NCBI GenBank assembly: GCA_003427395.1 | Contig: BFEA01000038.1 | Span: forward strand, 217,106-281,105 | Source of the DNA: Chara braunii | Taxonomy: Eukaryota > Streptophyta > Charophyceae > Charales > Characeae | DNA: 64,000 nt | Direction: 5' to 3' | Shown: positions 44,630-54,929 of the stretch, piece by piece | Layout: every line of letters starts with the position of its first letter | Position numbering within the stretch: the first letter of the stretch is position 1 | Position numbers and translations under genes: made by a program | The notes under the pieces: generated by a model | The model's input: the letters and a program-made list of their open reading frames with translations, nothing else | The model's database searches: none | Told to the model about the DNA's origin: nothing

Positions 44630-45312
44630 NNNNNNNNNNNNNNNNNNNNNNNNNNNNNNNNNNNNNNNNNNNNNNNNNNNNNNNNNNNNNNNNNNNNNNN
44701 NNNNNNNNNNNNNNNNNNNNNNNNNNNNNNNNNNNNNNNNNNNNNNNNNNNNNNNNNNNNNNNNNNNNNNNNNNNNNNNNNNNNNNNNNNNNNNNNNNNN
44801 NNNNNNNNNNNNNNNNNNNNNNNNNNNNNNNNNNNNNNNNNNNNNNNNNNNNNNNNNNNNNNNNNNNNNNNNNNNNNNNNNNNNNNNNNNNNNNNNNNNN
44901 NNNNNNNNNNNNNNNNNNNNNNNNNNNNNNNNNNNNNNNNNNNNNNNNNNNNNNNNNNNNNNNNNNNNNNNNNNNNNNNNNNNNNNNNNNNNNNNNNNNN
45001 NNNNNNNNNNNNNNNNNNNNNNNNNNNNNNNNNNNNNNNNNNNNNNNNNNNNNNNNNNNNNNNNNNNNNNNNNNNNNNNNNNNNNNNNNNNNNNNNNNNN
45101 NNNNNNNNNNNNNNNNNNNNNNNNNNNNNNNNNNNNNNNNNNNNNNNNNNNNNNNNNNNNNNNNNNNNNNNNNNNNNNNNNNNNNNNNNNNNNNNNNNNN
45201 NNNNNNNNNNNNNNNNNNNNNNNNNNNNNNNNNNNNNNNNNNNNNNNNNNNNNNNNNNNNNNNNNNNNNNNNNNNNNNNNNNNNNNNNNNNNNNNNNNNN
45301 NNNNNNNNNNNN
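44630..45312. other. assembly gap
   Basis: A run of 683 N. Long apparent frames across it are artefacts. Confidence 1.
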
Positions 45313-46090
45313 CATATTCCTGTGCCAGCCAGAACAGGAAGCAGTGGATGCGGATAAATGCAACAGGAGAGGAGACGTACTCTTTCACTGCCTGTTCCCC
45401 CCCCCACCCACCCACTAACTAAGCTATATTCCTCTCTCAAGCATACCTCGCACTACTACCTAAACCTCAGATTGCGGAAAAATTGCGTGCCGCTCCCCGC
45501 ACAGAGCAGAGTTAGGTAGGTGTGGATAGCTTAATCTTCCACTGCCAGCTGTTGAAGACTGCAAAAGAAATCAAGCAGCCCCATATAAATGACAGGAGCA
45601 CTGCACAACCAGCATGTCTCAGACTATTGAGAGTGAATCCCACAGGGAGGAAGAGAGGTGCAACAGATGTAAACCCTTTCGATAACAGGAGAGAAACAAT
45701 GCCGCAAACTGAAGAGAAGAATACATCGTAGTTTTTTTGCGGGGTAAGTAAAATGCTGCTGTCTCAGTATATCCTTCAACCATAACAGAAAAAAGTCTTG
45801 AGTGGGTACTTATGGAAGGGATTGCTGGATCCAATTTTCAGCAGATAATATTTCATTATATTAATATATTCCCACAACTTATCGGGGGAAGAAAACTAAG
45901 TACTTGTTTGTCACAAACAGTTTGTGAGTAACTGCAAGGGCCACAAAATAAATTTAAATAATAAAATATAATTTAAATATTTCATAATTTTGTTTTGGAC
46001 AAACACCAGGCAAGCCCCCACGCCTTCTTTAATGAAGAATTGTTGTACGATCCGTTCTCGTACGACAACTTTTTTTTTTTTTTTTTTTTA
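45313..46090. other. no gene recognised
   Basis: Mixed DNA after the gap. Nothing supported besides a T tract at 46070-46089, which is the A tail of the U6 pseudogene read from the other strand. Confidence 0.4.
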
Positions 46091-46093
46091 ATT

Positions 46094-46200
46094 AAATCTG
46101 GACCAGTTCTCGATTTATGCGTGCCATTCTTGCACAGGGGCCACGATAATCCTCTCTGCACCGTTGCAGTTTTAACGGGTGTCCCGAATGACGAAGGGAC
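46094..46200 (-). pseudogene. U6: U6 snRNA retropseudogene
   Basis: On the minus strand it starts GTCCCTTCG and continues GGGACACCCG, GGATTATCGTGGCCCCTG, then CAAGAATGGCACGCATAAAT and CGAGAACTGGTCCAGATTT, matching U6 end to end. Key elements are damaged: a short insertion enlarges the 5' stem-loop, ACAGAGA reads GCAGAGA, and the AGC triad reads ATC. The 3' end is followed by AATT and about 20 A (46070-46090), typical of LINE-mobilised RNA. No plant USE or TATA was seen at the usual upstream spacing. Confidence 0.9.
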
Positions 46201-46506
46201 TTTCTGATAACGTAAGAAAAGAAAAAGCGCATTCTGATATGATGCTCTTTTTTTTCCCCACAGACAGCAGGCAATGACGAGGTGCACAATATCTACTCCT
46301 GTTGTGTTGAAAAAAAAAGGAAAACAAAACAAAAAAAAAAACAAGACGAGCCACAGATCGTCGGGATTCATTAGGGGCATTTATATCATTGTCAACTACG
46401 GTAAATTACCCCATCTACATAAAGGCAACCAGCCCTCCAGCCACTGACAGCAAATGGCACACAACAGCTTCAGGGGGGGGGGGTATGTACTATGTAGCAC
46501 TTGAGG

Positions 46507-46932
46507 CCGCCAACACAGAGGAATCATAAATCGCCGAACTGAAATCTTTTGCACCCGAAAAAGTCGAACCGGCTCATGCAGGCTAGTACGTTGAAAGTGC
46601 AGCACGCTCTTCGTCTACAGTTCGATCTCTCGGTCCGTGGGGCGAATACCGCCAACACGGAGGAACCATAAATCGCCGAACCAAAATCTTTTGCACCCGA
46701 AATAAGGCGCACCGGCTCATGCAGGCTAGTACGTTGAAAGTGCAGCACGCTCTTTGTCTACAGTTTGATCTTTCGGTCCATGGGGCGAATACCGCCAACA
46801 CGGAGGAACCATAAATCACCGAACCGAAATCTTTTGCACCCGAACAAGTCGAACCGGCTCATGCAGGCTAGTACGTTGAAAGTGCAGCACGCTCTTTGTC
46901 TACAGTTCGATCTTTCGGTCCGGGGGCGAATA
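46507..46932. repeat. 142-bp tandem repeat, 3 units
   Basis: GCCAACACRGAGGAAYCATA starts units at about 46509, 46651 and 46794. Each contains AATCTTTTGCACCCGAA, CCGGCTCATGCAGGCTAGTA and GTGCAGCACGCTCTTYGTCT. The similarity is over 90%, so the expansion is recent. It is bounded on the left by GGGGGGGGGG (46475) and on the right by GGGGGCGAATAGCC. Confidence 0.92.
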
Positions 46933-47698
46933 GCCTAATGCTGGTGGTTTCACTGAGAAAACAACCAAACCTTAAGCCTCTCATACAGGCCTGCTCTATT
47001 ATTATTATTATTATAATTATTATATAATACAAGGCCTACAGATAAATCATCTCATCAGACGTAGCTTAGGCACGAGCAAGCGAATTTCCCTCGATGCTGT
47101 TTCTCATCAATTACATTTTTGCCCCAAGTGAGGAGGAAAATCTCAATGTCCATAAGACGCTGGCAGAAGATACGGAAACTGTGAAGAAAGACTGCCTGCC
47201 TCTCCCAGATGGAAGTTCTTTTACGATGACATCTTACCGTACCTCCCTCCATGACCACCGTATGTATCCCAACCCGTCCTCGCTTTCGCAGGTGATGATT
47301 AATATAAGCATCCGAAGGACAAAGAAACAGTGAGAACAGTGGTGCCTGCTCTTACCAGCACCGCTAGCAGCAGCCCGGGCTGTTTTTTTTTTTTTTTATT
47401 TAAAAAAAAAGAAACAGCGATGAAGCAGCAAAACCTGTAATCCGACAGACCGATTTCGCAGAGGCGGCACAGCCTCAAGAGGGACAAATCTGCAAAAGGG
47501 AAGACTGCAGAGGATAGAACTAAGAACTGCAAAAGCAGGAAACAATCCTCTTTCTTGTGGCTGTCGCCACCACTTCTCATTAACAGACAAATAATCATAA
47601 ATGAATGAAACGGTGAAAAAGACGATGTACTCAACAAACAATACATCGGTGTTCCTATTCAGGTAATGACCGAAGATTATCGCGCGTACAGATCCCAG
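46933..47698. other. no gene recognised
   Basis: A (TTA)n patch near 46999-47020 and a T tract near 47383. No coding signal. Confidence 0.4.
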
Positions 47699-47796
47699 GG
47701 GCAAGGTCCCACTTGCACGGATTAAGAGATTCGGGCTGTTGATCTGTGCAAATCATTTGTCAATGTCGCTAAATTCGTGTAAGTGGGACCTAGCCC
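47699..47796. mobile_element. 98-bp palindromic MITE with 3-bp TSD CAG, family C (copy 2)
   Basis: GGGCAAGGTCCCACTTGCAC and its inverted match GTGTAAGTGGGACCTAGCCC bound the element. CAG flanks both sides (47696-47698 and 47797-47799). The first 34 bases agree with the family copy at 6021 while the loop differs. Confidence 0.9.
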
Positions 47797-47799
47797 CAG

Positions 47800-49200
47800 A
47801 AAACCTAGAGCAAAGCCCTCAAGAGTCAAGACCTTATTATAAACTCGGCGAGCTTTTTTTTTTTTTTAGCTTGCACCACATGGAATTTGAAATCTCTGAG
47901 AGGCACAGAAAACTTTATGGCCCCCCCCTTCCTTGGTGGCGATTAAAAAAAAAAAAAAACCCTTTTCGCTTTCTCAACCTCTGAAGACTCCGAACTATAG
48001 ACACCTACAAAGCCTCTAATGTTCCTGCCAAAAGCTTATGTACAAATCTCGCACCCTCCCTCCCCCCTCCCCCCTCCGCCCTCCCCTCTCTTTGTCTCTC
48101 CTCTCAATGTGTATGTGCGCCTCTATCAGCGTCTGTCTATATTTGAGGTCCTGTTGCAGAACACGTCATTTTCCAGAGGAGTGCCGACCAAAAAATCGAA
48201 GCGAAGGACCATCGTGTGGAGAACTTAACACGTTGGGATCCAAAGGAGAACCTCTGAAGTTTCTAAATGCTGTTAACCTTGTGATAGTCAGTCTTCCAAA
48301 GGGAAATGGCAAGTGCCAAGTACTGATCATTCAACGGAGATCGAGAAAGCTAAAAGCGCGAAGAGAGGGTCAAAGGAATCCGAAATATACTCGGACGTTT
48401 GCGGCGGCATGAAGAATTCTCTCGAGTGGATGAGACTGAAAACTTTTACCCATGCTCTTTTCCAACCGACAGAGCGACTCGGCAACCATGGAGAGCAAAT
48501 GACTTCACAGATCAAAAGAATTACGTAAACCCATAACCATACCTCCTCTAAGTTCTAACCACCCAGAGCGAGGTGTTCGCAAGAACGTAACACCTCACAC
48601 GAACGTACGAGCATATCCAACACTCACATGACACCAGTGAGAAATCGATGTACTTTGTCTCACTCAAAGCATTCTCCGCTCCGTGCAAAGCAAGCGAACA
48701 CCAAATTGAGCTGAGCGTACAGTTCACCCATGCTCCCTCCGTTCCACCAAACGAACGTCAAAGTCGGGCCTATACCCCAAATCTTCTCTGTATCAGGGAC
48801 GCTGGACCCGTTTTCCAGCAGGTGATGCATGCTCCCCACCAATAGATGGAGCCTCTCCTCAGGTGCTAGTGGTGTCTGCTCTTACCAGCACCACTAGCAC
48901 TGGAAGGGAGCTTTAAAAAATAAATAAATAAAAATAAAATAAAAAATCAGGAACCTTCGCACTCGTGGAGCAGCCTTACGGGAGAAGAGAGATCCTAAAC
49001 CGGAAAACGCAGGAGATGTCCCATAGGGCGTGTTTGTCTAGTGAAGTCCACCATCGAAAAGGGCACATGGCACCCATCTGCTGTATCACCAGCTTAAACT
49101 ACTACCTAGTACCTACCGCATTCTTAGGCTCCCTCTGACTCGAATGAATATAGTCCCGGACGGCAGGCAAATTCAGCCATCGCGTTAACGGCCTAAGAAC
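47800..49200. other. no gene recognised
   Basis: Mixed DNA with A/T tracts. GGTGYCTGCTCTTACCAGCACC at about 48869 is a short palindrome also present at about 47340 (GTGCCTGCTCTTACCAGCAC). No gene signal. Confidence 0.4.
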
Positions 49201-49221
49201 GTGGAGGCACTGGTGGTTTGA

Positions 49222-49386
49222 AGTTTAAACCACCAGTACATGGCCCCATGCAACTGGAGAAAACATGTTTTGAGCCTCTCTGGAAATTTAGGAGGCCCGG
49301 CGCCATAGATAAAATGAATCGGCGGCCAGAGGCCTCCGAAAGGGGCCTGCGACCGCTAGCTCGCATGTCCTGGTGCTTTAAACTAA
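49222..49386. mobile_element. MITE family D (copy 2)
   Basis: GTTTAAACCACCAGTACATG on the left and CATGTCCTGGTGCTTTAAAC on the right are inverted termini. An abutting CACTGGTGGTTTG at 49209 is a second terminus of the family, suggesting insertion beside or into another copy. Confidence 0.75.
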
Positions 49387-49439
49387 GAGAAGGGCCTTGC
49401 TGCGCAACCAAGGAAATGCCCAGTTCATAACTCGTAGGT

Positions 49440-49660
49440 TGCAACGAGCCACAGGAAACACGCCGTGCACGGGCTTGGCCGGGGCGCAAATCGAAAACAG
49501 CTGGGTCTACAAAGGGGGTGCAAGAAAATTTCCCGGTTCGTAAAACCGCAAGGTCCCAACCAGGCTCGGAACACAGGCCCGGCACAGGCTTGGCAGGGGT
49601 GCAAATTGAAAACGGTCCCCTGGGCGTGTTTGGTTTCGATCCCAGCGCGGCCTCCTCAGG
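49440..49660. repeat. diverged ~115-bp duplication
   Basis: GGGCTTGGCCGGGGCGCAAA at about 49480 and AGGCTTGGCAGGGGTGCAAA at about 49587, each followed by TYGAAAACRG, mark two related units. Confidence 0.6.
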
Positions 49661-49789
49661 GTGTAGCAACGGAGTCAGAATGGTGGGGCAGGTGATTTAA
49701 TAAAACATCCCACTGGGCTCAAGCATAACAGTGCCATGAACAACATTCTAGACAAATAGCAGAGTCGGGTAGGTTTCCTACCAACCTTC

Positions 49790-50300
49790 TCACCACCACT
49801 TGCACGGTACTGCTCCATCCTTTAGCCAGACGTCCATGTCAGCACATCCTCGTCACCAGCACTCCGATGATCACTTCGTGATGATGCATAGTGTTATAAT
49901 ACTTGCAAGCGGACGCCGTCCGGGCGGTTCGGCATGTGCGGCAGACCACCGGACCGGACCCGCGCAGCGCACGAATGTGCGCCCGACGACCAGTTACGCC
50001 CCACTCTCCCCCCCAAAAAAAAACGCCCCCGTCCGGTCCGGGGGGAGGGTGCCGCACGCGGCAAAGCGGACCGGACCGGACGCTCGTCCGGTCCGTCTGC
50101 TTGCAAGTATGGTTACAACCGATGCCGTTCTGTCCTAAGTCGGGAACTGCTCCATCCTTTCACCATGTGTTCACTGCGAGGACATCCATGTCAGCACATC
50201 CTCGTCACCAGCACTCTGATGATCACTTCGTGATGATGCATAGTGTTACAACCGCTGCCGTTCTGTCCTAAGTCGGGAGCTGCTCCATCCTTTCGCCATG
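49790..50300. repeat. tandem duplication containing a later MITE insertion
   Basis: CTGCTCCATCCTTT, CATGTCAGCACATCCTCGTC, GATCACTTCGTGATGATGCA and TAGTGTTA(C/T)AA occur at about 49810-49900 and 50150-50250. The second copy preserves the empty site of the hAT-type MITE at 49900. Confidence 0.85.
49900..50111. mobile_element. hAT-type MITE, TACTTGCAAGCGGA family (copy 1)
   Basis: Termini TACTTGCAAGCGGACG and TCTGCTTGCAAGTATG. GTTATAA precedes and GTTACAAC follows; the duplicated locus at 50245 has GTTACAAC uninterrupted, so the 8-bp target is confirmed by an empty site, with a small deletion at the left junction. GC-rich interior rich in CCGGTCCGG. No coding capacity. Confidence 0.88.
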
Positions 50301-50706
50301 TGTTCACTGCAAGCTATACGCCACCAGCACTCGCCATATGGCAGACATCTGCTTCCTTGCAAGCTATACGCCCACACTCCAGCAAATCAGCAGCATGCAC
50401 AGTGCTCCAACCGCTGCCAATTATTTCAAACTATGTTATTTCAATTGTGATGATGATGCCAATTAGCACATCATCCTCCGCAAGACTGCACACTCCTAAA
50501 AAAAGAAAAGTACCTGAAAAAATTTAAAAAAACAGAACATTCTGTGAAGGGAAAGAAAAGAAAAAGAAACTCTTCCCCTCAACCTCTATGCTATGTTAGT
50601 CCCATGCGCTGCAACCCTATTTGCCAGAAGCCTTAACTGGAATTGGCATCTTTAGTTAACCTGTCAGTTTGCATTGATGATCGGCATGGTAAACATGCCA
50701 TAGAAC

Positions 50707-50936
50707 CATACTTGCAAGCGGATGGACCGGACGAGCGTCCGTTCTGGTCCGGTCTGCTTTGCCGCGTGCGGCACTCTCCCCCCGGACCGGACCGGACCGG
50801 ACGGGACGGGGCCAGTTTGTTTTTTTGGGGTGGGGGGTAACTGGTCGTCGGGCGCACATTCGTGCGCCGCGCGGGTCCGGTCCAGCGGTCCGCCGCACGT
50901 GCAGAACCGCCCGGACGGCGTCCGCTTGCAAGTATG
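50707..50936. mobile_element. hAT-type MITE, TACTTGCAAGCGGA family (copy 2, inverted)
   Basis: Runs from CATACTTGCAAGCGGA to TCCGCTTGCAAGTATG with a perfect 8-bp target duplication CATAGAAC at 50699-50706 and 50937-50944. The interior is the reverse complement of copy 1. 8-bp duplications indicate the hAT superfamily. Confidence 0.92.
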
Positions 50937-50944
50937 CATAGAAC

Positions 50945-51690
50945 AAATGTTTTGAACCCGAGGCCGGAATCTACGTTTAACAACGACTGAATACTCCCAC
51001 ATCAAGGTAACACAAATGAACCCCTTCACCCACATGTTTCACGCAGCATCCAGCATGACTTGATACATGGCGGTGTGGGCCGCAGCTACTATGATGACTT
51101 AAAAACAAATTGGACCTACACCTAGGGTCAGCCTACACCTAGAGCAGGTTAGCAGCCTACCTCCAGCGTATAATAGGGATACCAACTCCTGTGCAAAAAG
51201 AATTGAACCAATGAATGGTAATCAACTGTAAAAGTGAAGAAAAAAGATAAAAGTGCAAAAGTACGACCAGTTTACCACTACAAAGTTAGTGCAAAACCAC
51301 ATTCCGCAACAACCATAAGGATCGTAGGCGGCGGCTCCCGCTGCGAAGAAGAGGGATATTTTTGTAGATCAGCATCACAGGCTGGTATGTACAGAAGGCC
51401 TGCTTGCTGACAGATGGAATCCATGTAAAGCTGCGGAAGAAGTACAATCTACACACTGAGCAGCATTTATCAGACAAACCCTAAATCTTCCTGGAGGGTG
51501 TGCATGCACACATTTGAATGAGAAAACAAGCTCTAAAGAAGAGCCATGTGGATCTTGAGGATAAGGAGTACCACAACCTCGTCACCGACGAGGAATAGCA
51601 CATTCTTCGGTCCGCAGCATCCTGCCTGCAATCATTGGCGACAGGCTCGCCCCTCCTTCCTCTCCATTCATCCCTTCCATCCCTTCCCAA
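50945..51690. other. no gene recognised
   Basis: Mixed DNA upstream of the MITE at 51697. Nothing supported. Confidence 0.4.
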
Positions 51691-51696
51691 CTACTG

Positions 51697-51795
51697 CCTT
51701 CTCCCACACACAACGCATCCTGACAACAAATGTACACAAGCTCTTCCCGGTTTCGGTGCAGACAAATTGAGGGCACGTTGTGTTCGGGGGAAGAC
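51697..51795. mobile_element. short TIR MITE, ACAACGCACCCTCA family (copy 3)
   Basis: CCTTCTCCCACACACAACGC on the left and ACGTTGTGTTCGGGGGAAG on the right are inverted. The most diverged of the three copies. Confidence 0.72.
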
Positions 51796-51888
51796 GGTAG
51801 AGGTGGGAGTCAAGTGCATCCTGGACTGCAAACTACTGTCAATCTCTGTATTCCGATTGGAAGGAAGAAAGTCGCGTAGCGGAAGTAC

Positions 51889-52130
51889 CTTGTGCGTGGA
51901 ACAGAAACGATGAAACCCTCCTGAAGCGACCGGCATCCATGAGTCTTTTTGGTAGAGGGGAGTCGATGCTGAACCTGGTGAGGATAATGAAGAAATTTGT
52001 GTCGTGGTAGCGCCTTGTGCATTGAAAAGCAACGATGAAACCCACCTGAGGCCACCGACCTCGCTTAGCCTTTTTGGCAGGGGAGACGATCCCGAACTTG
52101 GTGAGTAGTGGAGAAAGGCCCATTTACTGC
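51889..52130. repeat. 122-bp tandem duplication
   Basis: CTTGTGC, then AACGATGAAACCC, CTTTTTGG and GAACYTGGTGAG recur in order at about 51889 and 52011. Located 3' of the kinase gene. Short Ser/Arg-rich frames on the minus strand are shared because of the duplication. Confidence 0.75.
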
Positions 52131-52326
52131 CTGAAGCAAGCAGGACCATGTCTACTTACCTCATGAACGATTCGGTTCAAGTGCAGATGACACCCTGGCA
52201 GTTCTTCCACTCGCACCCCCGACCTTTCCTATGGCAAAGCCCACTGCAACTGCAATCCAAGACAAAGCACTCACACGATTAGACAAGTCAACGGGCACAG
52301 CCACCCGGCAGAAACCCCTCAGCACA

Positions 52327-54654
52327 TCAGGTACCAGTTACCAGAGGGCCCCGAGAATCAGCAGGAAATCTTGCATCTAACTTCAAAGCCTTCTCACCAC
52401 ATTCCCACCGGAGCAAGACATTCTGATAAGGCCATAAACCCCATACCCGAAATATCTGTGTCCACGACGCAGCCCGGACAAGAAGTGCCGATCTTGCATC
52501 TCTGAATCCCATGCCTTCCGTACTCGAAACTATCTGCTGTTCCCCTGCACTCGCATGCTGGTTCTGGATTGGCGAACTGCTCAGTCCGCAACTACCGGAA
52601 GTATCCGAGATACTGACGACCGAACAGGCATCATCTGCACAATAAGCAGCTTCGCACCTGCCACCATCCTCCGTCTCCATGCCCCCCCCAGTTCGATCAC
52701 CACGATTCTCCATGGCTGGTATGGACTTACTTGGGTCAGCCTCTGGCACATTGGTTACCAGTCCCCACGGACACTTGCTGTCGTCTGTTGCCTCATTTCC
52801 GGTTCGCGCTTCGCTTGTCTCTGCGGCTGATAGTGAATCGCTTTGGTCGGTATCGGACAGACCGCTTTCTGGTCCGCAAGAACTAGGAGAGGGGCGACCA
52901 GTACAGCTTTCGAAGTTGCAAAAATCGCCGTTCCTGCGATTGTCAGGTCCATGTGGCGCTGCCTGACTTACGGCTGGTGCAGCCCCTCCCACTAATAAGA
53001 AACCCCACATCCATGCCAAGCTATTCGAAACGCAGCCATCACCAGCCTTACAGGATTTACAGGGTTGGACACACCCCTCTCCGAACCCCACATACCCAGA
53101 AATTGCAGCCTTCCGTTCCTGCTGGAGGACGACATCCTCAGGCATGTTCTCGTCATTGCGCATAACGTCGAGGCAAGGAGTGGGATAATAATCTTTCCCT
53201 CGGCATTTGACTTCATCTACTCGGTGCACAGGCCGCGGCATCCTTACGAGTTCTATTTCCTTGAGGATATGCGAGCAAGAGTGCAACGACATTTTGCAAA
53301 AGAGCAAAAAGCTGGAAATCTCCCAGTGACAGTTTCCACTTGTCGTCACCCACTGACTGAGGCACGCATTCGTTGCCACAAACCCATGAAGAGATCTAGC
53401 TTCCTCGTCTCTCACCAGGGCTGGAATCCCTGCTGACCCAACGCTTCGATTGCTAGATGGCCTGTTCTTCACCGAGCCCGATTGCCCATGACAGTCAACA
53501 TGAAGCACTGCACCTGGCACCCGTGGTGGTTGTGAACCGTCTTTAAATCGTATTCTCAGTTTGAGAGGGCGAGGGGTAGGAGGTACGAGGGGCTCCATGA
53601 CAAAGGGATGTTGAAGTAGTTCACAAGCTGACCACCGTGCCGATGGGTCCCGGACCAAACACTTGCGCAGAAAGTCCATTGCAGTCGGTGACAGATTGCC
53701 AGGAAGCTCAGGAAGTTTGTCACCATAAGCTAATTGGTACAAGACCACAACAGGATCAGTGAATGCCCAAGGAGGGTTCCCAGTGGCCATCTCGATGACG
53801 GTACAACCGAGCGACCATATGTCAGAAGGAGGCCCCTGCTCTACCTGCCGAACTACTTCCGGGGCCATCCAATAGACGGTTCCTTTCAGGCTAGTCGAAC
53901 GGCGGATGGACAGAAAGTCCCGGCCGTTGATCATGTCGTCGCCCACTCGTTTTGAAACCCCGAAATCGCCCAGCTTCACGATCGCTTCATCATCCAGGCC
54001 AGCTGCCTTCAGGATCGGGACTCTGGACTCTAAGACCCAACCCCCTCTCTCTTTGCGCTCGATGGATTTGCCACTTGAGCGGAGACGCGGAATCCCGTAG
54101 TACTTGCTAGAAACAACAAGAATATTCTGGCCTTTGATGTCAGCGTGCACGACGTTTGCTTCTCGATGCAGATATCGGAGACCCTTGAGAATTCCACGGG
54201 TATACCAGCGAACCAGAGGCTCTGACAGCTTTCCGCCTAGCTTCTTCATCACGTCAACAATGCTTCCGCCGGGAACATACTCAAGGAAGAGGTTCTGCAT
54301 TTCACTTCCGTCTTCCCACGTCCGGTCTGAACCAAGGCACTTCACAATGTACGGAGAGGAGAGTGCTTCCATTATCTGATGCTCATTATGCAAAGCCGAT
54401 ATCAGTTCGTCGACAAGCCTCTTGTCCCCACCGTTGCATTTCACAGACTTCACTGCAAACACATGTCCCGTGTCCTTCATCACAGCGAGATTGACAGTCC
54501 CGAAACCGCCAGCTCCCAGCAACTTCCCACGAGACCAGGCTGGACTGCCGCCCCTCTCACTCCCACACAACTCCTGCCACCCCTCCGGCAATGCCGTTCC
54601 CTCCTGGAGGCTACCACACCTGTCACGCTCACCAACCTTCGTGCACGGCTCCAT
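52327..54654 (-). CDS. MAPKKK-like serine/threonine protein kinase (775 codons)
   Basis: Predicted cytosolic kinase that would phosphorylate MAP kinase kinases, by similarity to the plant MEKK-type MAPKKK 13-21 group (recalled). The uninterrupted frame shows a complete kinase domain at about residues 42-352: glycine loop GAGGFGTV (47-54), Lys69 in FAVKS, Glu91 as the likely helix-C glutamate, HADIKGQN (170-177, so non-RD), DFG at 230-232, GTVYWMAPE (258-266) and DIWSLG (278-283). Between Asn177 and DFG are 52 residues, about 35 more than usual, rich in Arg/Lys/Ser. The tail (about 353-775) is long, Cys/Ser-rich and unrecognised, with a short hydrophobic stretch near 546-562. The ATG has G at -3 and G at +4; another ATG lies 5 nt upstream out of frame. 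Intronless as drawn; an extra 3' exon cannot be excluded because GAG|GTAAGT and a TTGCAG acceptor-like site lie downstream (52160-52250). Confidence 0.9.
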   Translation of the reverse strand: MEPCTKVGERDRCGSLQEGTALPEGWQELCGSERGGSPAWSRGKLLGAGGFGTVNLAVMKDTGHVFAVKSVKCNGGDKRLVDELISALHNEHQIMEALSSPYIVKCLGSDRTWEDGSEMQNLFLEYVPGGSIVDVMKKLGGKLSEPLVRWYTRGILKGLRYLHREANVVHADIKGQNILVVSSKYYGIPRLRSSGKSIERKERGGWVLESRVPILKAAGLDDEAIVKLGDFGVSKRVGDDMINGRDFLSIRRSTSLKGTVYWMAPEVVRQVEQGPPSDIWSLGCTVIEMATGNPPWAFTDPVVVLYQLAYGDKLPELPGNLSPTAMDFLRKCLVRDPSARWSACELLQHPFVMEPLVPPTPRPLKLRIRFKDGSQPPRVPGAVLHVDCHGQSGSVKNRPSSNRSVGSAGIPALVRDEEARSLHGFVATNACLSQWVTTSGNCHWEISSFLLFCKMSLHSCSHILKEIELVRMPRPVHRVDEVKCRGKDYYPTPCLDVMRNDENMPEDVVLQQERKAAISGYVGFGEGCVQPCKSCKAGDGCVSNSLAWMWGFLLVGGAAPAVSQAAPHGPDNRRNGDFCNFESCTGRPSPSSCGPESGLSDTDQSDSLSAAETSEARTGNEATDDSKCPWGLVTNVPEADPSKSIPAMENRGDRTGGGMETEDGGRCEAAYCADDACSVVSISDTSGSCGLSSSPIQNQHASAGEQQIVSSTEGMGFRDARSALLVRAASWTQIFRVWGLWPYQNVLLRWECGEKALKLDARFPADSRGPLVTGT

Positions 54655-54909
54655 GGCATGTCTTTCTTTATCCTACTCCAAGAAGAACGACCAGAACATA
54701 CGGGACACGACAGTCTCTGAAGCCCACACAATTGCATGAACAAACAGGTGGGGCAAGGATATTAGCAAGGGGAAAACAACACAACAACAACAAAAAAGCA
54801 GACAGACTACAAACCAGCGAAAAGATCAGGAAAGGGGGTTGCCAACAGGCCAACACGACTGACAGGTTTTTCCTTCTCTTACCATATCAAATTGTCGTGT
54901 TCGCTGAGT

Positions 54910-54917
54910 CTTATATA
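54910..54917 (-). promoter_or_regulatory. TATA-like box of the kinase gene
   Basis: The minus strand reads TATATAAG about 255 bp upstream of the kinase ATG. Transcription would begin near 54880 and give a leader of about 225 nt containing upstream ATGs. Position and consensus only; no transcript evidence. Confidence 0.4.
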
Positions 54918-54929
54918 TTGCCCATTCAC

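Noticed and set aside
44473-45440. Long frames of about 260-300 codons
   Set aside because: They are made almost entirely of N from the assembly gap.
52150-52260. Additional 3' coding exon of the kinase
   Set aside because: A donor-like GGTAACT near the stop and an acceptor-like TTGCAG could splice, but the joined frame meets TAG within six codons, so there is no gain in coding sequence.
53960-54110. Intron inside the kinase at the pre-DFG insertion
   Set aside because: Not adopted: the insert is in frame without stops and no strong paired donor and acceptor stand out. Left as an open question in the findings.
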